Origin: Physella acuta
Taxonomy: Eukaryota; Mollusca; Gastropoda; Physidae
Assembly (NCBI RefSeq): GCF_028476545.1
Contig: NW_026732318.1
Location: 1 to 64,000 of the forward strand
DNA length: 64,000 nucleotides
Reading direction: 5' to 3'
This document shows, in pieces, positions 38,501 through 45,246 of this stretch. A program made the translations under genes and the position numbers. How positions within the stretch are numbered: position 1 is the first letter of the stretch; every line of letters starts with the position of its first letter. The notes beneath the pieces were generated by a model that saw only the letters and a program-made list of their open reading frames with translations, was not told where the DNA came from and made no database searches.

Positions 38501-39016
38501 TCTCAAGAAAATATACAAGTTATCATTTTTCATTTAATTTAATATACTTATATTATGAAACAAATGCTAACTTTATACTAGTCTAATGAATGTTATTCTT
38601 GAATTTAAAAAAAATACTAATCTATTGCTTAGTTACTCACATGAACAGCAGAGGGTGTCTATTTAATGTAAGAAACCCACATTATTCTCTTAAAATTTTC
38701 TGTCACAGATACATTGACAAAGAGACAAGAGACAAGCAAATTGGAATAGGTGTTGGTGTTGGAGTGGGTGGTCTGATAGTTATTGCAATTATTACAACTC
38801 TGGTTGTAAGACACAAACTCAAGTCCAGGAAATACCAAGGTTAGCATCATTCATATATGCTTATAATAGACAGGTTTTCAACTCTCAATACATAAATTGT
38901 TTAACATTTTAATTTAATATATTAGAAAAAGAAAACTATTTTGTCTGAACCTGGATATTATTTTGTTATTTATGTCTATTACTTACCATGTATACAATTT
39001 TTTTTCAGCCTATTGA
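70..39016 (+). CDS. Giant Ig-NIDO-AMOP-VWD-EGF-SEA single-pass membrane protein (MUC4-like), 5' end missing
   Basis: A spliced gene of at least 73 exons; the frame stays open through all of them and ends at TGA 39014-39016, giving about 3,612 residues in the window. The start lies left of position 70. Domain order is 11 Ig, GCC2/GCC3, an unknown module, 2 cbEGF, NIDO, AMOP, VWD, a cadherin/Ig-like repeat, about 32 EGF, SEA and one TM helix with a 13-residue tail. NIDO-AMOP-VWD followed by EGF, SEA and TM is the known plan of MUC4 and of cnidarian mucin-like surface proteins; the long Ig arm is different. It probably acts at the cell surface or in the matrix as an adhesive or ligand-binding protein (inference). 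Most domain borders are phase 1 introns, typical of shuffled extracellular modules. The internal entries give the exons block by block. Whether all exons enter one mRNA is not shown. Confidence 0.88.
836..981. mobile_element. MITE-like foldback element, 146 bp, in an intron of the giant gene
   Basis: Two inverted arms of about 50 bp (starting GCGTTTACACTTGC and ending in its complement) around a 45-bp centre. The arms match with only a few mismatches, so a strong hairpin can form. It lies 28 bp after the donor of exon 668-807. No autonomous partner is visible. Confidence 0.75.
2100..2378 (-). mobile_element. tRNA-derived SINE, family B
   Basis: On the minus strand it begins with a tRNA-like head having box A (TGGTCGAGTTGG) and box B (GAGTTCAAATCC), and it ends in a small hairpin (GTTGGAAGGGATTCCCTCC). 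Related copies lie at 11750-12030 (+), 24003-24195 (-) and 25800-26055 (-), which share the AACAACTGCTGCC core. Confidence 0.65.
2387..2567 (-). mobile_element. tRNA-derived SINE, family A, head missing
   Basis: Minus-strand copy of the body and tail of the family seen in full at 12363-12632. The tRNA-like head is absent on the exon side. The copy stops about 22 bp before the acceptor of Ig exon 2590-2722, next to a family B SINE. Confidence 0.75.
3190..3518. mobile_element. Old DNA-transposon-like repeat with a long G-run
   Basis: It starts near AGGGCAGGTAGCTTGG and ends near TAGCTATGCTCTGTGG, an imperfect inverted pair. Inside are GGGCACCAAAATGGG and GGGCGCTGG, also present in the element at 53519-53828. 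A G-run of about 24 bp sits at 3440-3463. Probably a degraded hAT-type MITE; no clear target duplication. Confidence 0.4.
6705..6950 (-). mobile_element. Very old SINE family A copy
   Basis: Only patches match the family (TGATCAGCACT, TTAGACTTAAGGATGTC, then a tRNA-like head on the minus strand near 6885-6945). The assignment is tentative. Confidence 0.35.
8935..9160 (+). mobile_element. Degenerate SINE family A copy
   Basis: Plus-strand copy with the diagnostic body words CCACCCAGCTCT, ACCTGACTCAC, AACAGGTGAACTCTACTT and CTGCCCCAT. The head is weak and the sequence is clearly older than the copy at 12363. Confidence 0.6.
10072..10236 (+). CDS. GCC2/GCC3 (ephrin-receptor-like) Cys-rich repeat exon of the giant gene
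   Basis: This exon carries one repeat of about 50 residues with the spacing C-x-P-G-F-Y, C-x-x-C-P-x-G-S-Y, C-x-x-C-P-x-N, ending in C-E. This is the GCC2/GCC3 or ephrin-receptor-like pattern (also seen in SCUBE and TNFR-like modules). Borders are phase 1 on both sides. It separates the Ig arm from the middle module. Confidence 0.75.
10461..11638 (+). CDS. Unassigned ~120-residue module on four exons, with a 21-nt microexon
   Basis: Exons: 10461-10558, 10701-10759, 11217-11237 and 11445-11638. The protein has no cysteines in its core, begins [14 protein letters not shown] and contains [18 protein letters not shown]. The middle piece comes from a microexon of only 21 nt (phases 2 to 2) that encodes SGVAVD plus split codons; the frame closes only if it is included. 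The alternation of hydrophobic strands and one predicted helix is loosely SEA-like, but I do not assign a family. It lies between the GCC2/GCC3 repeat and the first calcium-binding EGF. Confidence 0.65.
11750..12030 (+). mobile_element. SINE family B copy
   Basis: Plus-strand copy with a tRNA-like head (GGCATGGTCAGGCAGGAGAG, box B AATTTAAACCCTG), the core AACAACTGCCTTGTAG and the weak hairpin GGAGGAAATCCCC near the end. It lies in the intron before the first cbEGF exon. Confidence 0.5.
12196..12971 (+). CDS. Two calcium-binding EGF exons before NIDO (exons 23-24)
   Basis: Exons 12196-12333 and 12843-12971 encode two cbEGF domains starting DIDEC and DVNEC. Both have six cysteines and the GSF/Y-T-C motif with the Asn and aromatic residue expected in calcium-binding EGFs. 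Both exons are bounded by phase 1 introns. The intron between them holds a full-length tRNA-derived SINE. Confidence 0.85.
12363..12632 (+). mobile_element. Full-length SINE, family A, with tRNA-like head
   Basis: The head shows box A (TGGTCTAGAGG) and box B (GAGTTCGAATCC), the internal RNA polymerase III promoter. The body has CCACCCAGCTCTGTTGGG and TGACCACACTATCTCTTCAT; the tail ends in TTTACTTTTACTT beside an ATA/AAT microsatellite. It is the cleanest copy in the window, so it serves as the local family reference. Confidence 0.82.
13343..15306 (+). CDS. NIDO (nidogen-type) domain (exons 25-28)
   Basis: Exons 13343-13488, 13745-13874, 14607-14830 and 15093-15306. Recognisable stretches are [55 protein letters not shown] and GVGFVN, in the order found in NIDO domains of nidogen, alpha-tectorin and MUC4. 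The joint NIY|VSANG needs a GC-AG intron: the donor at 13489 reads TAT/gcaagt. A GT downstream (13493) would break the frame. The exon ending at 15306 runs into a minisatellite that repeats its own donor site. NIDO domains are extracellular; their exact role is poorly known. Confidence 0.87.
15290..15680 (+). repeat. Minisatellite, ~31-bp unit, repeating an exon end and its splice donor
   Basis: About 12 units of the form AATTGGCAATAAAG/GTAAGACATATAA. The first unit is the real end of the NIDO exon (AATTGGAAATAAAG/GTAAGG at 15306). Every unit therefore shows a donor-like AAAG/GTAAG. Reading on past the first donor meets TAG after about eight codons. Confidence 0.92.
15759..16720 (+). CDS. AMOP domain (exons 29-31, first part)
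   Basis: Exons 15759-15881, 16143-16273 and the first part of 16452-16826. Features are a lead-in rich in aromatics and one Cys (AAQRCENFY), the diagnostic DCPCSVTQM motif (AMOP consensus C-P-C-T-x-x-Q), then ICCYN and a second CC pair (RWCCDD). AMOP domains occur in MUC4, isthmins and SUSD2, always extracellular and usually between NIDO and VWD as here. The assignment rests on motif plus position. Confidence 0.83.
16721..18946 (+). CDS. VWD domain and its conserved C-terminal extension (exons 31-35)
   Basis: The last part of exon 16452-16826, then 17225-17348, 17657-17800, 18158-18355 and 18698-18946. It starts with the VWD hallmark [21 protein letters not shown] and ends with [14 protein letters not shown] and FGKHC. 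The next exon encodes the segment that follows VWD in MUC4-type proteins ([19 protein letters not shown], then CG and CIFDYLIT). The order NIDO-AMOP-VWD is intact with no gap, so this part looks functional. Confidence 0.88.
19312..20266 (+). CDS. Cadherin/Ig-like (CADG-type) repeat leading into an EGF (exons 36-37)
   Basis: Exons 19312-19528 and 20094-20266. The protein has [21 protein letters not shown], then FYTPNP, then [18 protein letters not shown]: a single repeat in the style of dystroglycan/cadherin-like or other Ig-fold linkers (T-D-P-D-G is typical). The second exon goes on with [11 protein letters not shown] and [10 protein letters not shown], the start of an EGF finished by the next exon. 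The acceptor at 20093 is chosen because it restores frame and a beta strand; upstream open sequence in the same frame is intronic by this reading. Confidence 0.68.
20813..30554 (+). CDS. First EGF array, about 22 EGF-like and calcium-binding EGF domains (exons 38-57)
   Basis: Exons: 20813-20977, 21521-21640, 21849-21974, 22625-22753, 22903-23025, 23698-23946, 24290-24421, 24960-25088, 25604-25735, 26156-26287, 26540-26650, 27080-27220, 27825-27950, 28263-28385, 28655-28774, 29225-29347, 29613-29719, 29850-30012, 30206-30358, 30450-30554. Most begin D-I/V-N/D-E-C and are single-exon cbEGFs with phase 1 borders. Four times a laminin-style EGF (C-x4-FG-x2-C ... GWTG/GFTG-x-x-C) is fused directly to a cbEGF: 23698-23946, 26540/27080, 29613/29850 and 30206/30450. 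This alternation suggests blocks that were copied together. The intron 30359-30449 is only 91 bp. The rigid calcium-bound EGF rod probably holds the NIDO-AMOP-VWD head away from the membrane (inference). Confidence 0.86.
22325..22553 (-). mobile_element. SINE family A copy
   Basis: Minus-strand copy with GTGAAGTTGAGCTCACTT, CATAGTGTGGTCAG and a tRNA-like head at the right end (ATCACTAGACTACACCATCCC complements the head start). It ends 70 bp before exon 22625-22753. Confidence 0.6.
22995..23190 (+). repeat. Tandem repeat of exon end plus donor, ~48-bp unit, four degenerate copies
   Basis: The end of cbEGF exon 22903-23025 (CATCAGATAAAACAACATGC, then CTTC/GTAAGTTTTGCC) recurs as three to four copies such as ATGCCTAC/GTAAGTTTTGCC. 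The copies differ more than in the other arrays, so this one is older. Confidence 0.8.
23352..23574 (-). mobile_element. SINE family A copy
   Basis: Minus-strand copy, nearly complete: tail, body (AGTTAGGTACCCATCAGAG) and head, including GAATCGAACTCAAG (box B complement) and CCTTTAGGCCATGCCGTC. Confidence 0.75.
24003..24195 (-). mobile_element. SINE family B copy, truncated
   Basis: Minus-strand copy with GCAGCAGTTGTTTGAA and the CAACACAATT tail; the head is missing. It lies 95 bp before exon 24290-24421. Confidence 0.55.
25245..25470 (-). mobile_element. Degenerate SINE family A copy
   Basis: Minus-strand copy with GAAGTAGAGTTCATGTTC, ATGGTGTGGTTAGCACTATG and a remnant of the head (CAACCAAACGCTCTACACC). 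Confidence 0.55.
25800..26055 (-). mobile_element. SINE family B copy
   Basis: Minus-strand copy with the tail hairpin (TTGGAGGGGATTTCTTCCAA), the core GGCAGCAGTTGTTTGATT and a head remnant (TTAGCAGTCATGCACTCTCC). Confidence 0.6.
26467..26516. repeat. (TA)n microsatellite
   Basis: Simple TA repeat of about 50 bp, 23 bp before the acceptor of exon 26540-26650. Similar tracts occur at 42500-42578, 45136-45242, 57253-57395, 58525-58606 and inside 60636-60831. Confidence 0.95.
27965..28202. repeat. Minisatellite, 23-bp unit, ~10 copies
   Basis: Unit TTAGCTATAGTTTACTAATA plus TCA, nearly identical copies. It starts about 15 bp after the donor of exon 27825-27950 but does not include the donor, unlike the splice-site arrays. 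Confidence 0.93.
28875..29097 (-). mobile_element. SINE family A copy
   Basis: Minus-strand copy with GATGAAGTAGAGTTCATATG, TTAGGTACCCATCAGAG and a head remnant (CCAGCGCTATATCACTTAGG). Confidence 0.65.
31219..35005 (+). CDS. Nine near-identical calcium-binding EGF exons of 120 nt (exons 58-66)
   Basis: Exons: 31219-31338, 31602-31721, 31997-32116, 32568-32687, 32947-33066, 33559-33678, 33977-34096, 34419-34538, 34886-35005, each 120 nt, phase 1 to 1, 40 residues. The consensus reads [16 protein letters not shown], then [15 protein letters not shown], then LAANGSCV. Each has the cbEGF ligand pattern, the C-x-N-x4-Y-x-C hydroxylation consensus, and most carry two N-glycosylation sequons (NKT and NGS/NGT). 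The exons at 33559 and 34419 share MAVNGT while 33977 and 34886 share LAANGS, and their introns match too, so the last four arose by copying a two-exon block. The array length may vary between individuals (inference). Confidence 0.9.
33203..33316 (+). pseudogene. Decayed cbEGF exon inside the EGF array
   Basis: Between exons 32947-33066 and 33559-33678 lies a stretch that aligns by eye with the EGF exon: 33252 on reads like the IGSY...C...MGYSLAAN...CVG part (ggttttctattagcagtcag, then tgtgtgttggttag in place of the exon end and donor). The key cysteines are lost and the donor GT is changed to ggttag. The spacing to the neighbours fits the 300-500-bp exon-intron repeat period. This is a host exon that died after tandem duplication. 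Confidence 0.6.
35244..37032 (+). CDS. Last cbEGF, SEA domain and juxtamembrane Cys segment (exons 67-71)
   Basis: Exon 35244-35360 is the last cbEGF ([11 protein letters not shown]). Exons 35545-35657, 35819-35880 and 36441-36601 encode a SEA-like domain: [11 protein letters not shown], an amphipathic stretch, then [17 protein letters not shown] and [19 protein letters not shown]. The GSLIV at 36445-36459 matches the G/S-(VIL)-(VIL)-V self-cleavage motif of SEA domains such as MUC1 (GSVVV). Exon 36927-37032 gives a short four-Cys segment ([22 protein letters not shown]), perhaps a degenerate EGF, just before the membrane. If the SEA site works, the large ectodomain would be held to the stub non-covalently and could be shed. 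Confidence 0.8.
35948..36214 (-). mobile_element. Full-length SINE family A copy
   Basis: Minus-strand copy from the AAAGTAAAGTAAAGTTCCC tail to a head with both box complements (GAACTCGAG, CTAGACCACTCCGTCCC). It lies inside the SEA-domain gene region, between exons 35819-35880 and 36441-36601. Confidence 0.8.
37175..37560. mobile_element. MITE with ~30-bp terminal inverted repeats, 386 bp
   Basis: Ends are TAAGGGATCATCCATAAATG and the complement of TTAGGGGTCGTCCATAAATG, each followed by AYGTCACACT. The inside is C-rich with no long ORF. A related, older copy lies at 39924-40313. It sits in the last long intron of the giant gene. Confidence 0.75.
37656..38061 (+). mobile_element. Short non-autonomous Helitron-like element, 406 bp
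   Basis: It begins TCTATATATATAATTC after an A and ends with a short hairpin (GGCATATGATACGCC) 13 bp before the terminal CTAG, followed by T. A TC start, a CTRR end, a subterminal hairpin and insertion between A and T are the Helitron rules. No coding sequence is present. Confidence 0.6.
38709..39016 (+). CDS. Transmembrane helix, short cytoplasmic tail and stop (exons 72-73)
   Basis: Exon 38709-38839 encodes IDKETRDKQ, then a hydrophobic helix [20 protein letters not shown] with a glycine-rich first half (GxxxG-like spacing), then the stop-transfer residues RHKLKSRK. The last coding exon, from 39009, adds only two residues (Ala-Tyr) before TGA 39014-39016. The tail is about 13 residues, too short for a signalling domain; its basic residues next to the membrane fit a type I topology. 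Confidence 0.85.
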
Positions 39017-39600
39017 AATTGAGATGCAATGTGTTGATCAATTCCTGATGTTGTTAAAGATTCAGCATTTCAAAACATGACAAAAAACTGAAACCTGAAA
39101 CACATTTAACCACATTTTAGTCTACATAATGAACTATATATTTACATCTAAATATTATGTTGCTGTGTTTGTTTTATGCATATTACAAATGTAAATTATT
39201 TCGCCCTTATGTTTATAATTAATAGCTATTTCTTATACAATGAATGTTTTCTACAAAAAAATTCACAACATAAGTTAACTTATCAGGTTTTTTTGTCTCT
39301 TCTTCATAAAAAATTGAGCTAACTTCAATACAATGAGATTTCTATTTCTAAACAGTGAATGACATAGAAAATATTTTGTTTGTATGGTCATACCAGTACT
39401 ATATTATGTGTCAAGCGTTTCTCTATAATTATTTTGCTATTGAACTTTAGTTTTAACATATATCTTGTCATACTGTGTTTTTAGTTTGAAACTGTGATTA
39501 TTATCTTTTTGTATAAAACACCAAACACATACTGTGTGCTTATATCCTTTTTTACTTTTCTATACATTTTAACATTTTTATTAATAAAATAAAAAAAAAA
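39017..39600 (+). terminator. 3' UTR and poly(A) signal of the giant gene
   Basis: AT-rich, no long ORF. The last AATAAA (39583-39588) is followed by an A-rich stretch near 39590-39603, a plausible cleavage region. An encoded A-run makes the exact end uncertain. Confidence 0.55.
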
Positions 39601-39923
39601 AAATTCGTTTTATTTTTACTTCTTGTTTGTTAATTTTCATTACAGTTTTAAATACTTTTACGAGGCTTGTATTTAATGTGCGTTGTAGACTGTGCTAATT
39701 TTTAAATATTACTTGTTATTTAACGGCTAAATTATTTTAGAATAATCTAAGCATCTTGGGTGAATTCAGGCTAGATGACATGCATTTAATTTGTGACTCG
39801 CCATAGGCGAATAGTGAGGACAGTGAACCTATGTAGATGTCTGCAAAAATTAGTTTAAAAAGCAGACATTATCTTTATTGGTAATTTAGTGAACTTTTAT
39901 GTCTTTTATCTTTTGAGATAACG

Positions 39924-40313
39924 TAAGGGATCGTCCTTGAAAGACGTCACAATCAAAGAGAGAACGGGAACGAGTTTCGGATTTTCTTGACTAGGTACAT
40001 TCGGGGGGGGGGGGGGGGGATTAGACAGCTATGTCACGTAGCTTAAGCCTTTTTTATATTTTTTAAAACGATTGTTTTCTGAAAATTGTTATGGGAATCG
40101 TTTGATATAGTAAATGTTGACCAAACTCAGAAAACATTGAAAATAATTAATATTTAACTAACAAATAAAAGCAATTCTGATTAGGGGAGGTAGGCATAGT
40201 TGTGAAGTTATTTTAAGGCGGGGGTGGGGGTGTTTGTAACGATTTTTCAAGACTATGTAGGGGGAGATAAAAATCGTTGTTAAAAAAGCATGACTTCGTT
40301 TATGGAAAACCCC
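39924..40313. mobile_element. Older copy of the TAAGGGATCRTCC MITE
   Basis: Left end TAAGGGATCGTCCTTGAAAG then ACGTCAC; right end TGACTTCGTTTATGGAAAAC then CCC. A G-run of about 16 bp lies at 40003-40018. The rest of 39601-40960 is AT-rich with nothing else recognised. Confidence 0.6.
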
Positions 40314-40968
40314 ATATTCTTATTTAAGAAAATGTGAAAATAACGTGTTAATTTAACACGTCGGATTAAATACAATGTCATGTTTTTTTAAACAATGTAC
40401 TGTCAACGTAAAATACAGGCAGCAAAAAAAAAATATACGCAGTTAATAAAAATAGAAGTACTATCTGTAGCATTTAAAAGGAAAAGTTTATTGATAACAG
40501 AAAAAATATGTTGTCTTTTTCTCTAAACTAGGTCTACATCCTTATCTTTCGCAGTTAAAAAAGAATGTCGTGACATTTCGATTGAAAGTTAAGAGGGGTT
40601 CTAAAGTCTAATTGTGCAGACATTTTGAAATTATAATTTTATTTAAATGGATGGCAAATAAATTTAGGGCCTATAAGTATTGATACTTTTACAATGCGCT
40701 TTGAATTTAAGTTGCTATTTTTTCTTCATTACTAAGTTATTAAGATCTGTTGAAATCTGAATCTATTATTTGCCTATAATTTTCGTGTTCAGTAAAAGCT
40801 AGTATGTTACGTATAGTTTTAAAGTAGGCCCCATATGCAAATTTACCATAACATCAATGCAAACAAAAATGATTGTCAACGCAATTATTTCAGTTATTGT
40901 CAAGTAATATATGTTCGGATGTAGCAATGTTTAAAAAGACAGAACCACTAAAATCACCAAGCAAAGTT

Positions 40969-40974
40969 TATAAA
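40969..40974 (+). promoter_or_regulatory. Candidate TATA box of the secreted-peptide gene
   Basis: TATAAA 76 bp before the predicted start codon at 41050, which would put transcription start near 41000. No other core element was identified. Confidence 0.4.
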
Positions 40975-41049
40975 TTGACGGGTTATGTTACATTTCTTGC
41001 TTTAATCATTCATTTACTAAAAGACGACTTGGCCGTAACTAATTTCACC

Positions 41050-42498
41050 ATGAAGGTTCTTATTGTATGTCTGCTTGCTGTCACTTTTGGTAAGTCAATG
41101 GTAGTAGTTTGTTATGTTCACAGCTGTAGCTGTGGGTTTACAGCTCTAGATTTGGGTGATGTTGATAGCTTTAGCTTTGAGTGTACATCAGTATATTTGG
41201 GTGATAACATCACACACGTTTACATCTGTAGATGTATGTGATGTTTACAGCCGTAGATGTGGGGGATGTTTACAGCCGTAGATGTGGATAATGTTTACAG
41301 CTGTAGATTTGGGTTAACGGCTGTTGATATGCGTTTACAGCCGTAGATTTGGGTGGCGTTTACTGTTGTAGATATACGTTAACAGCTGCAGATGTGGGTT
41401 TACAGCCCTATATATGGGTGATGTTTACAGATGTAGATGTGGGTGATGTTTACACATGTAGATGTGGGGGATGTTTACGGCCGTATATGTGGATATTTAC
41501 AGCTGTAGATTTGGGTTAACAGCCGTAGATGTAGGGATGTTTAAAGATGTGATTGATTTGATGGATTGCGTATAAACATTCGCTATTATATGTTCAAAAA
41601 TCCAATTAATACTCTAATTTCTAGAGACAAATAGCTGTTATTTGATCTAATCTTGAAGAAAAGGTGCAGATTTTTCATTTTTTAAACTAATTTCGCAGCT
41701 AAAATTAAATAAAATATCGCTTCGAGTTTACTATAACCTAATTTATCAAATAAAGATGTATCAAATAAAACATACACATTATTCTTATATTTATATGAGA
41801 GCTACGAGTAGGCCACACAAATAAACAAAATAAAAAACGGACGATACATAATTATTAAAACCATGTTCGCAACGAATGTGGAGTCTATTTGTATTTTTAT
41901 AAAAAATAATATTTTTTTCAACTTGTTTTTTGTTTGTACAGTTTCTTCAGCTGTGGTTAACCAGGACAAGAGGAGACAAATTTTTGGAATTTGCGTGGAG
42001 ATGTGTGGTGCCGGTTGTCCCCCTGGAACTGTCTGCAAGTCTAACGGATGTGGACACACCTGCCAGCCTATCACAAGTTAGTTAAAACTGTGTTTGTCGT
42101 TTTCGATAAATTACAATCTGATTCTGCAAGTAAATCAATCATTATCAACATTCATTTGGACCCCGTGTTGAGCATAGGGAACGCAGCCACACCTCTCCAT
42201 TGTACTCAACCTTGGGTTATTCCTCAAAGCTGGGTCCACAACATTTCATCTGCCTCTACTTCAATGACAACTGACCTTTTCCATGCTTGTTTTGCTCTAT
42301 CTACTTTTCCTTTTCCTTGAGGATTCCAATCAGTTGCATGTCTAATGATGTTACTAGTTGTTTACGCATAGTGTGTCCATCGTCATTTACGATTTGTATT
42401 TCTTTGCCAATAGGGTCTTGCACAGATTTTTCTCCAACAATAAAACAATACTCTAGCTTAATTTTAATTTTATATTTTTTTTGTTTAATATATTACAG

Positions 42499-42581
<83 letters not shown>

Positions 42582-42736
42582 TACAGCCTAAAAACTGTTT
42601 TTATTTCCTTGCAGCCACCGTCAAACGAGCCGGTTGTATCATGGCTATGTGTAACAGTTTTTGTCTGTACGGAAACAAGCTGACACCTGAGGGGTGTCCA
42701 TCGTGTGCTTGTAACGAATCACCTCTGACTGTTTAA
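41050..42736 (+). CDS. Secreted 98-residue Cys-rich peptide precursor (WAP-like plus antistasin-like)
   Basis: Three exons: 41050-41089, 41942-42076 and 42615-42736 (TAA 42734-42736), phases 1 and 1. The start is chosen for its signal peptide (MKVLIVCLLAVTFG...SSA) and good context (CACCATGA). After a KRR basic site comes a six-Cys segment, CVEMCGAGCPPGTVCKSNGC then GHTC, like the C-terminal half of a WAP/four-disulfide core but without the first cysteines and the CC pair. Then a KR site and a second six-Cys segment, CIMAMCNSFC...EGCPSCAC, with antistasin spacing. The basic sites could allow two mature peptides. Such molecules are often protease inhibitors or antimicrobials; here that is only inferred. 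Intron 1 carries a minisatellite, intron 2 a LINE remnant and a (TA)n tract. Confidence 0.8.
41105..41545 (+). repeat. Degenerate minisatellite, ~25-bp unit, in intron 1 of the peptide gene
   Basis: About 15 units built on TGTTTACAGCTGTAGATGTG with many changes. Each unit contains TTTACAG, an acceptor-like word, but no polypyrimidine tract and no exon end is copied. Confidence 0.8.
42150..42360 (-). mobile_element. Degraded LINE remnant (C-terminal end of a reverse transcriptase ORF)
   Basis: Read on the minus strand it gives WKRSVVIEVEA, LWTQL and VQWRGVAAF with interruptions, which resembles the tail W-R-R-x-V-x-x-E...W...R-x-x-W-R-x-x-V of RTE/Jockey-type LINE proteins. It is short, stops interrupt it, and it is not active. 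Confidence 0.5.
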
Positions 42737-42752
42737 AAAACTTTAAGCAACA

Positions 42753-42758
42753 AATAAA
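42753..42758 (+). terminator. Poly(A) signal of the secreted-peptide gene
   Basis: AATAAA 17 bp after the stop codon, so the 3' UTR is very short. Confidence 0.7.
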
Positions 42759-42949
42759 GTTTGCCTCTAATACATCTGATGGAGTTACATTTCTTATCAA
42801 ATTATTTCTCTATAAGATGTCACTTCTTTGGAATATAAAAAATTAATCAAACCAGTTTAATACAAATAACAGCAGCCAATTCAGGGAAGAAAACAAAAAA
42901 ATAGGTGGGTACAGCAACAAGTTTAAGAGAGGTAACTCCGATGATAACT

Positions 42950-43345
42950 AGTCACAGCAACTAAACTAGGGGAGAAAACTCAATGTTATCTAGGTACAGC
43001 GTCCTTTCTAGGGGAGAAAACTAAATGTTAGCTAGGTACAGGGTCCTATCTAGGTCAGAAAACTCAATGTTAGCTAGGTACAGCAACCTATCTAGGGGAG
43101 AAAACTCAATATTAGCTAGGTACAGCAACCTATCTAGGGGAGAATACTCAATGTTAGCTAGGTACAGCAACCTATCTAGGTCAGAAAACTCAATGTTAGC
43201 TAGGTACAGCAACCTATCTAGGGAAGTAAACTCAATGTTAGCTAGGTACAGCAACCTATCTAGGTCAGAAAACTCAATGTTAGCTAGGTACAGCAACCTA
43301 TCTAGGTGAAAAAAACTCAATGTTAGGTGGATACAGAAACACTTG
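42950..43345. repeat. Minisatellite, 40-42-bp unit, ~9 copies
   Basis: Unit CTCAATGTTAGCTAGGTACA then GCAACCTATCTAGG and a variable link (TCAGAAAA or GGAGAAAA). It is open on both strands only because the unit happens to lack stops; it is not a gene. Confidence 0.95.
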
Positions 43346-43366
43346 TAGGGGAGGCAACTCCGATGT

Positions 43367-43580
43367 TATATTTTACGTACGTGACAAAACAAAATTACTG
43401 TAAATATAATGTAAACTATCGTTTCATGATTATTTCAACACAATAGGCAAATGAAAATAATCTTGTGGATAACCCTGTTAATACATGCAAAAATTGTTAA
43501 TAAGAATCCTGGTAATATAAGTTTATTAGTTTATCACTTACTGGTCTATTTTTTTTTTAAAGGTGAATGATTTTCGTTTA
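43367..43580 (+). repeat. Dispersed repeat D, first copy
   Basis: Starts TTTTACGTACGTGACAA and shares ATGATTATTTC...AATGAAAAT and AATCCTGGTAA with a second copy in the same orientation at 47969-48255. Family unknown. Confidence 0.55.
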
Positions 43581-43799
43581 AACGAATGAATTAGTTCGCA
43601 ACGTCTGTGTGTTTGTTTATTTGTTTGTAGTTTGTGTGTTGGTTTGTGGCAAATCTTGTAACTTAGTTTTAACCCACCTTTAATACAGCGATTTCTTTCA
43701 AATTTTCCAGATACGTTCTACTTCGATGACAATAGAAGTGTATCTATTTTTTTAATTTAATTGGATCTTTCATTAATCATTAAAATTAATAAACAGTTT

Positions 43800-44130
43800 C
43801 GACTCGTAGGGGAGATAGCAAAATAAAAATCGAGAAAAACATTTCAAAACGCAAATGCAAACAAAAACACAAATACAAATGCAAACACAAACGCAATATG
43901 AGAGCAACAAGCAAACACAAACGCAAATACAAACAAAAACACACAAAAAACTTCACGTTCACTTAGTATGCTTTTTTTCTACGAGATCCTATTCTATTTT
44001 TAAAAAGTTTAAGTAATCAGAAATGGATTAAAAACATTTGTCTACATACCGAGTTGCCATCCCCCGTAGTGTTATATAAGAATATTCGAGAAAGTTTAGG
44101 GGAGAACACTCCCGGTTTATTTTTAATGTC
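43800..44130 (-). repeat. Partial copy of the 700-bp repeat C
   Basis: The right edge is the complement of TAAACCGGGAGTGTTCTCCC, the start of the copies at 51150, 54130 and 56425. Only the first 150 bp match well; the rest has been replaced by AAACACAAA-type simple sequence. Confidence 0.6.
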
Positions 44131-44735
44131 ACAGTTTTTCAATTCCAAATATGTGCATTAATTTTGTATTTATTGTGATGTTGCAAAAAACATTTATTCA
44201 CGTTATTACTTTATGTGTATGATGATCAATTTAAATGTATCATTCGTCCATAATATCATTATTGCAAGCAATTTCATCTATTTATATGAAATAATTATTC
44301 AATATTCCATTTTAGTAATCCCACTTTTCCTTTTAAAATATTAGATTAAATTTAGCATTTGGACAATTTAAAAAGCAGTAAAATAAATTATTTGATTTGG
44401 TTTTATTTGATTGAATCTGTTTTTTTTTCCAAAGTCAGATATGATCTTCCTCTATTTCTTTAACGCGTGTTCAGTAATAGTAAGGTATGATTTTTTAAAA
44501 ATGTGTGTCCTGTCTTGTTGGGTTATTTTCCCATCAGCTGCATTTATATTAATAAAGATTATAAATGTTGCAGATATAAATATTTAAAATCGTGTTTGCA
44601 ACATTTAAAAAAAAATTCAAACTTACCCTTTTTTATGTCAACAGTTCTTCAATTTCAAACATTTGCATTAATATTTAATTTATTTTGTTGTTGCAAAAAG
44701 CATTCATTCACGTTATTACTTTATGTGTATGTGTC
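44128..44735 (+). repeat. Local direct duplication, ~100 bp, copies 500 bp apart
   Basis: 44128-44225 and 44633-44735 share GTTNTTCAATTNCAAA, GCATTAAT, TTGCAAAAA and TTCACGTTATTACTTTATGT. The stretch between holds no gene that I can support. Confidence 0.7.
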
Positions 44736-45134
44736 ACAAGAAGGGGGCTAAGGTGAGGACCTCATCTGGTGACACTATCCAAGGTGGGGGACAACACAAC
44801 TAATTGTATTACTGAAGTCTAATTGTTTGCAATTAGTCTGAAAGCTTATTAAAGTTATATACATCATTAGGGACATGGTGTTACCACACAGGAGGGGAGG
44901 TGGTGGCAATAAACTACCAATAGTTTTAGTTACTTTAACGCATGGCACCCGAAAAGTTGAGGCCGATGAGATCATTTATCAGCATTTTTAATGTTAAAAT
45001 CATTTAAAATACCAAATCAGTTTGCTGATATCTATGCCATATTCTGTATTGATAGGTAGATTCAGTGGCGTACCGAGGTCGGGTGTCCCACGGTGCGTGA
45101 CTTCATAGTGTCACCCCCCTATCAAAAGGCTTGT

Positions 45135-45246
<112 letters not shown>

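Noticed and set aside
43021-43320. Open frames on both strands with LDRLLYLANIEF- and MLARYSNLSR-type repeats
   Set aside because: Both follow from the ~42-bp minisatellite unit lacking stops; no start context, no splice support.
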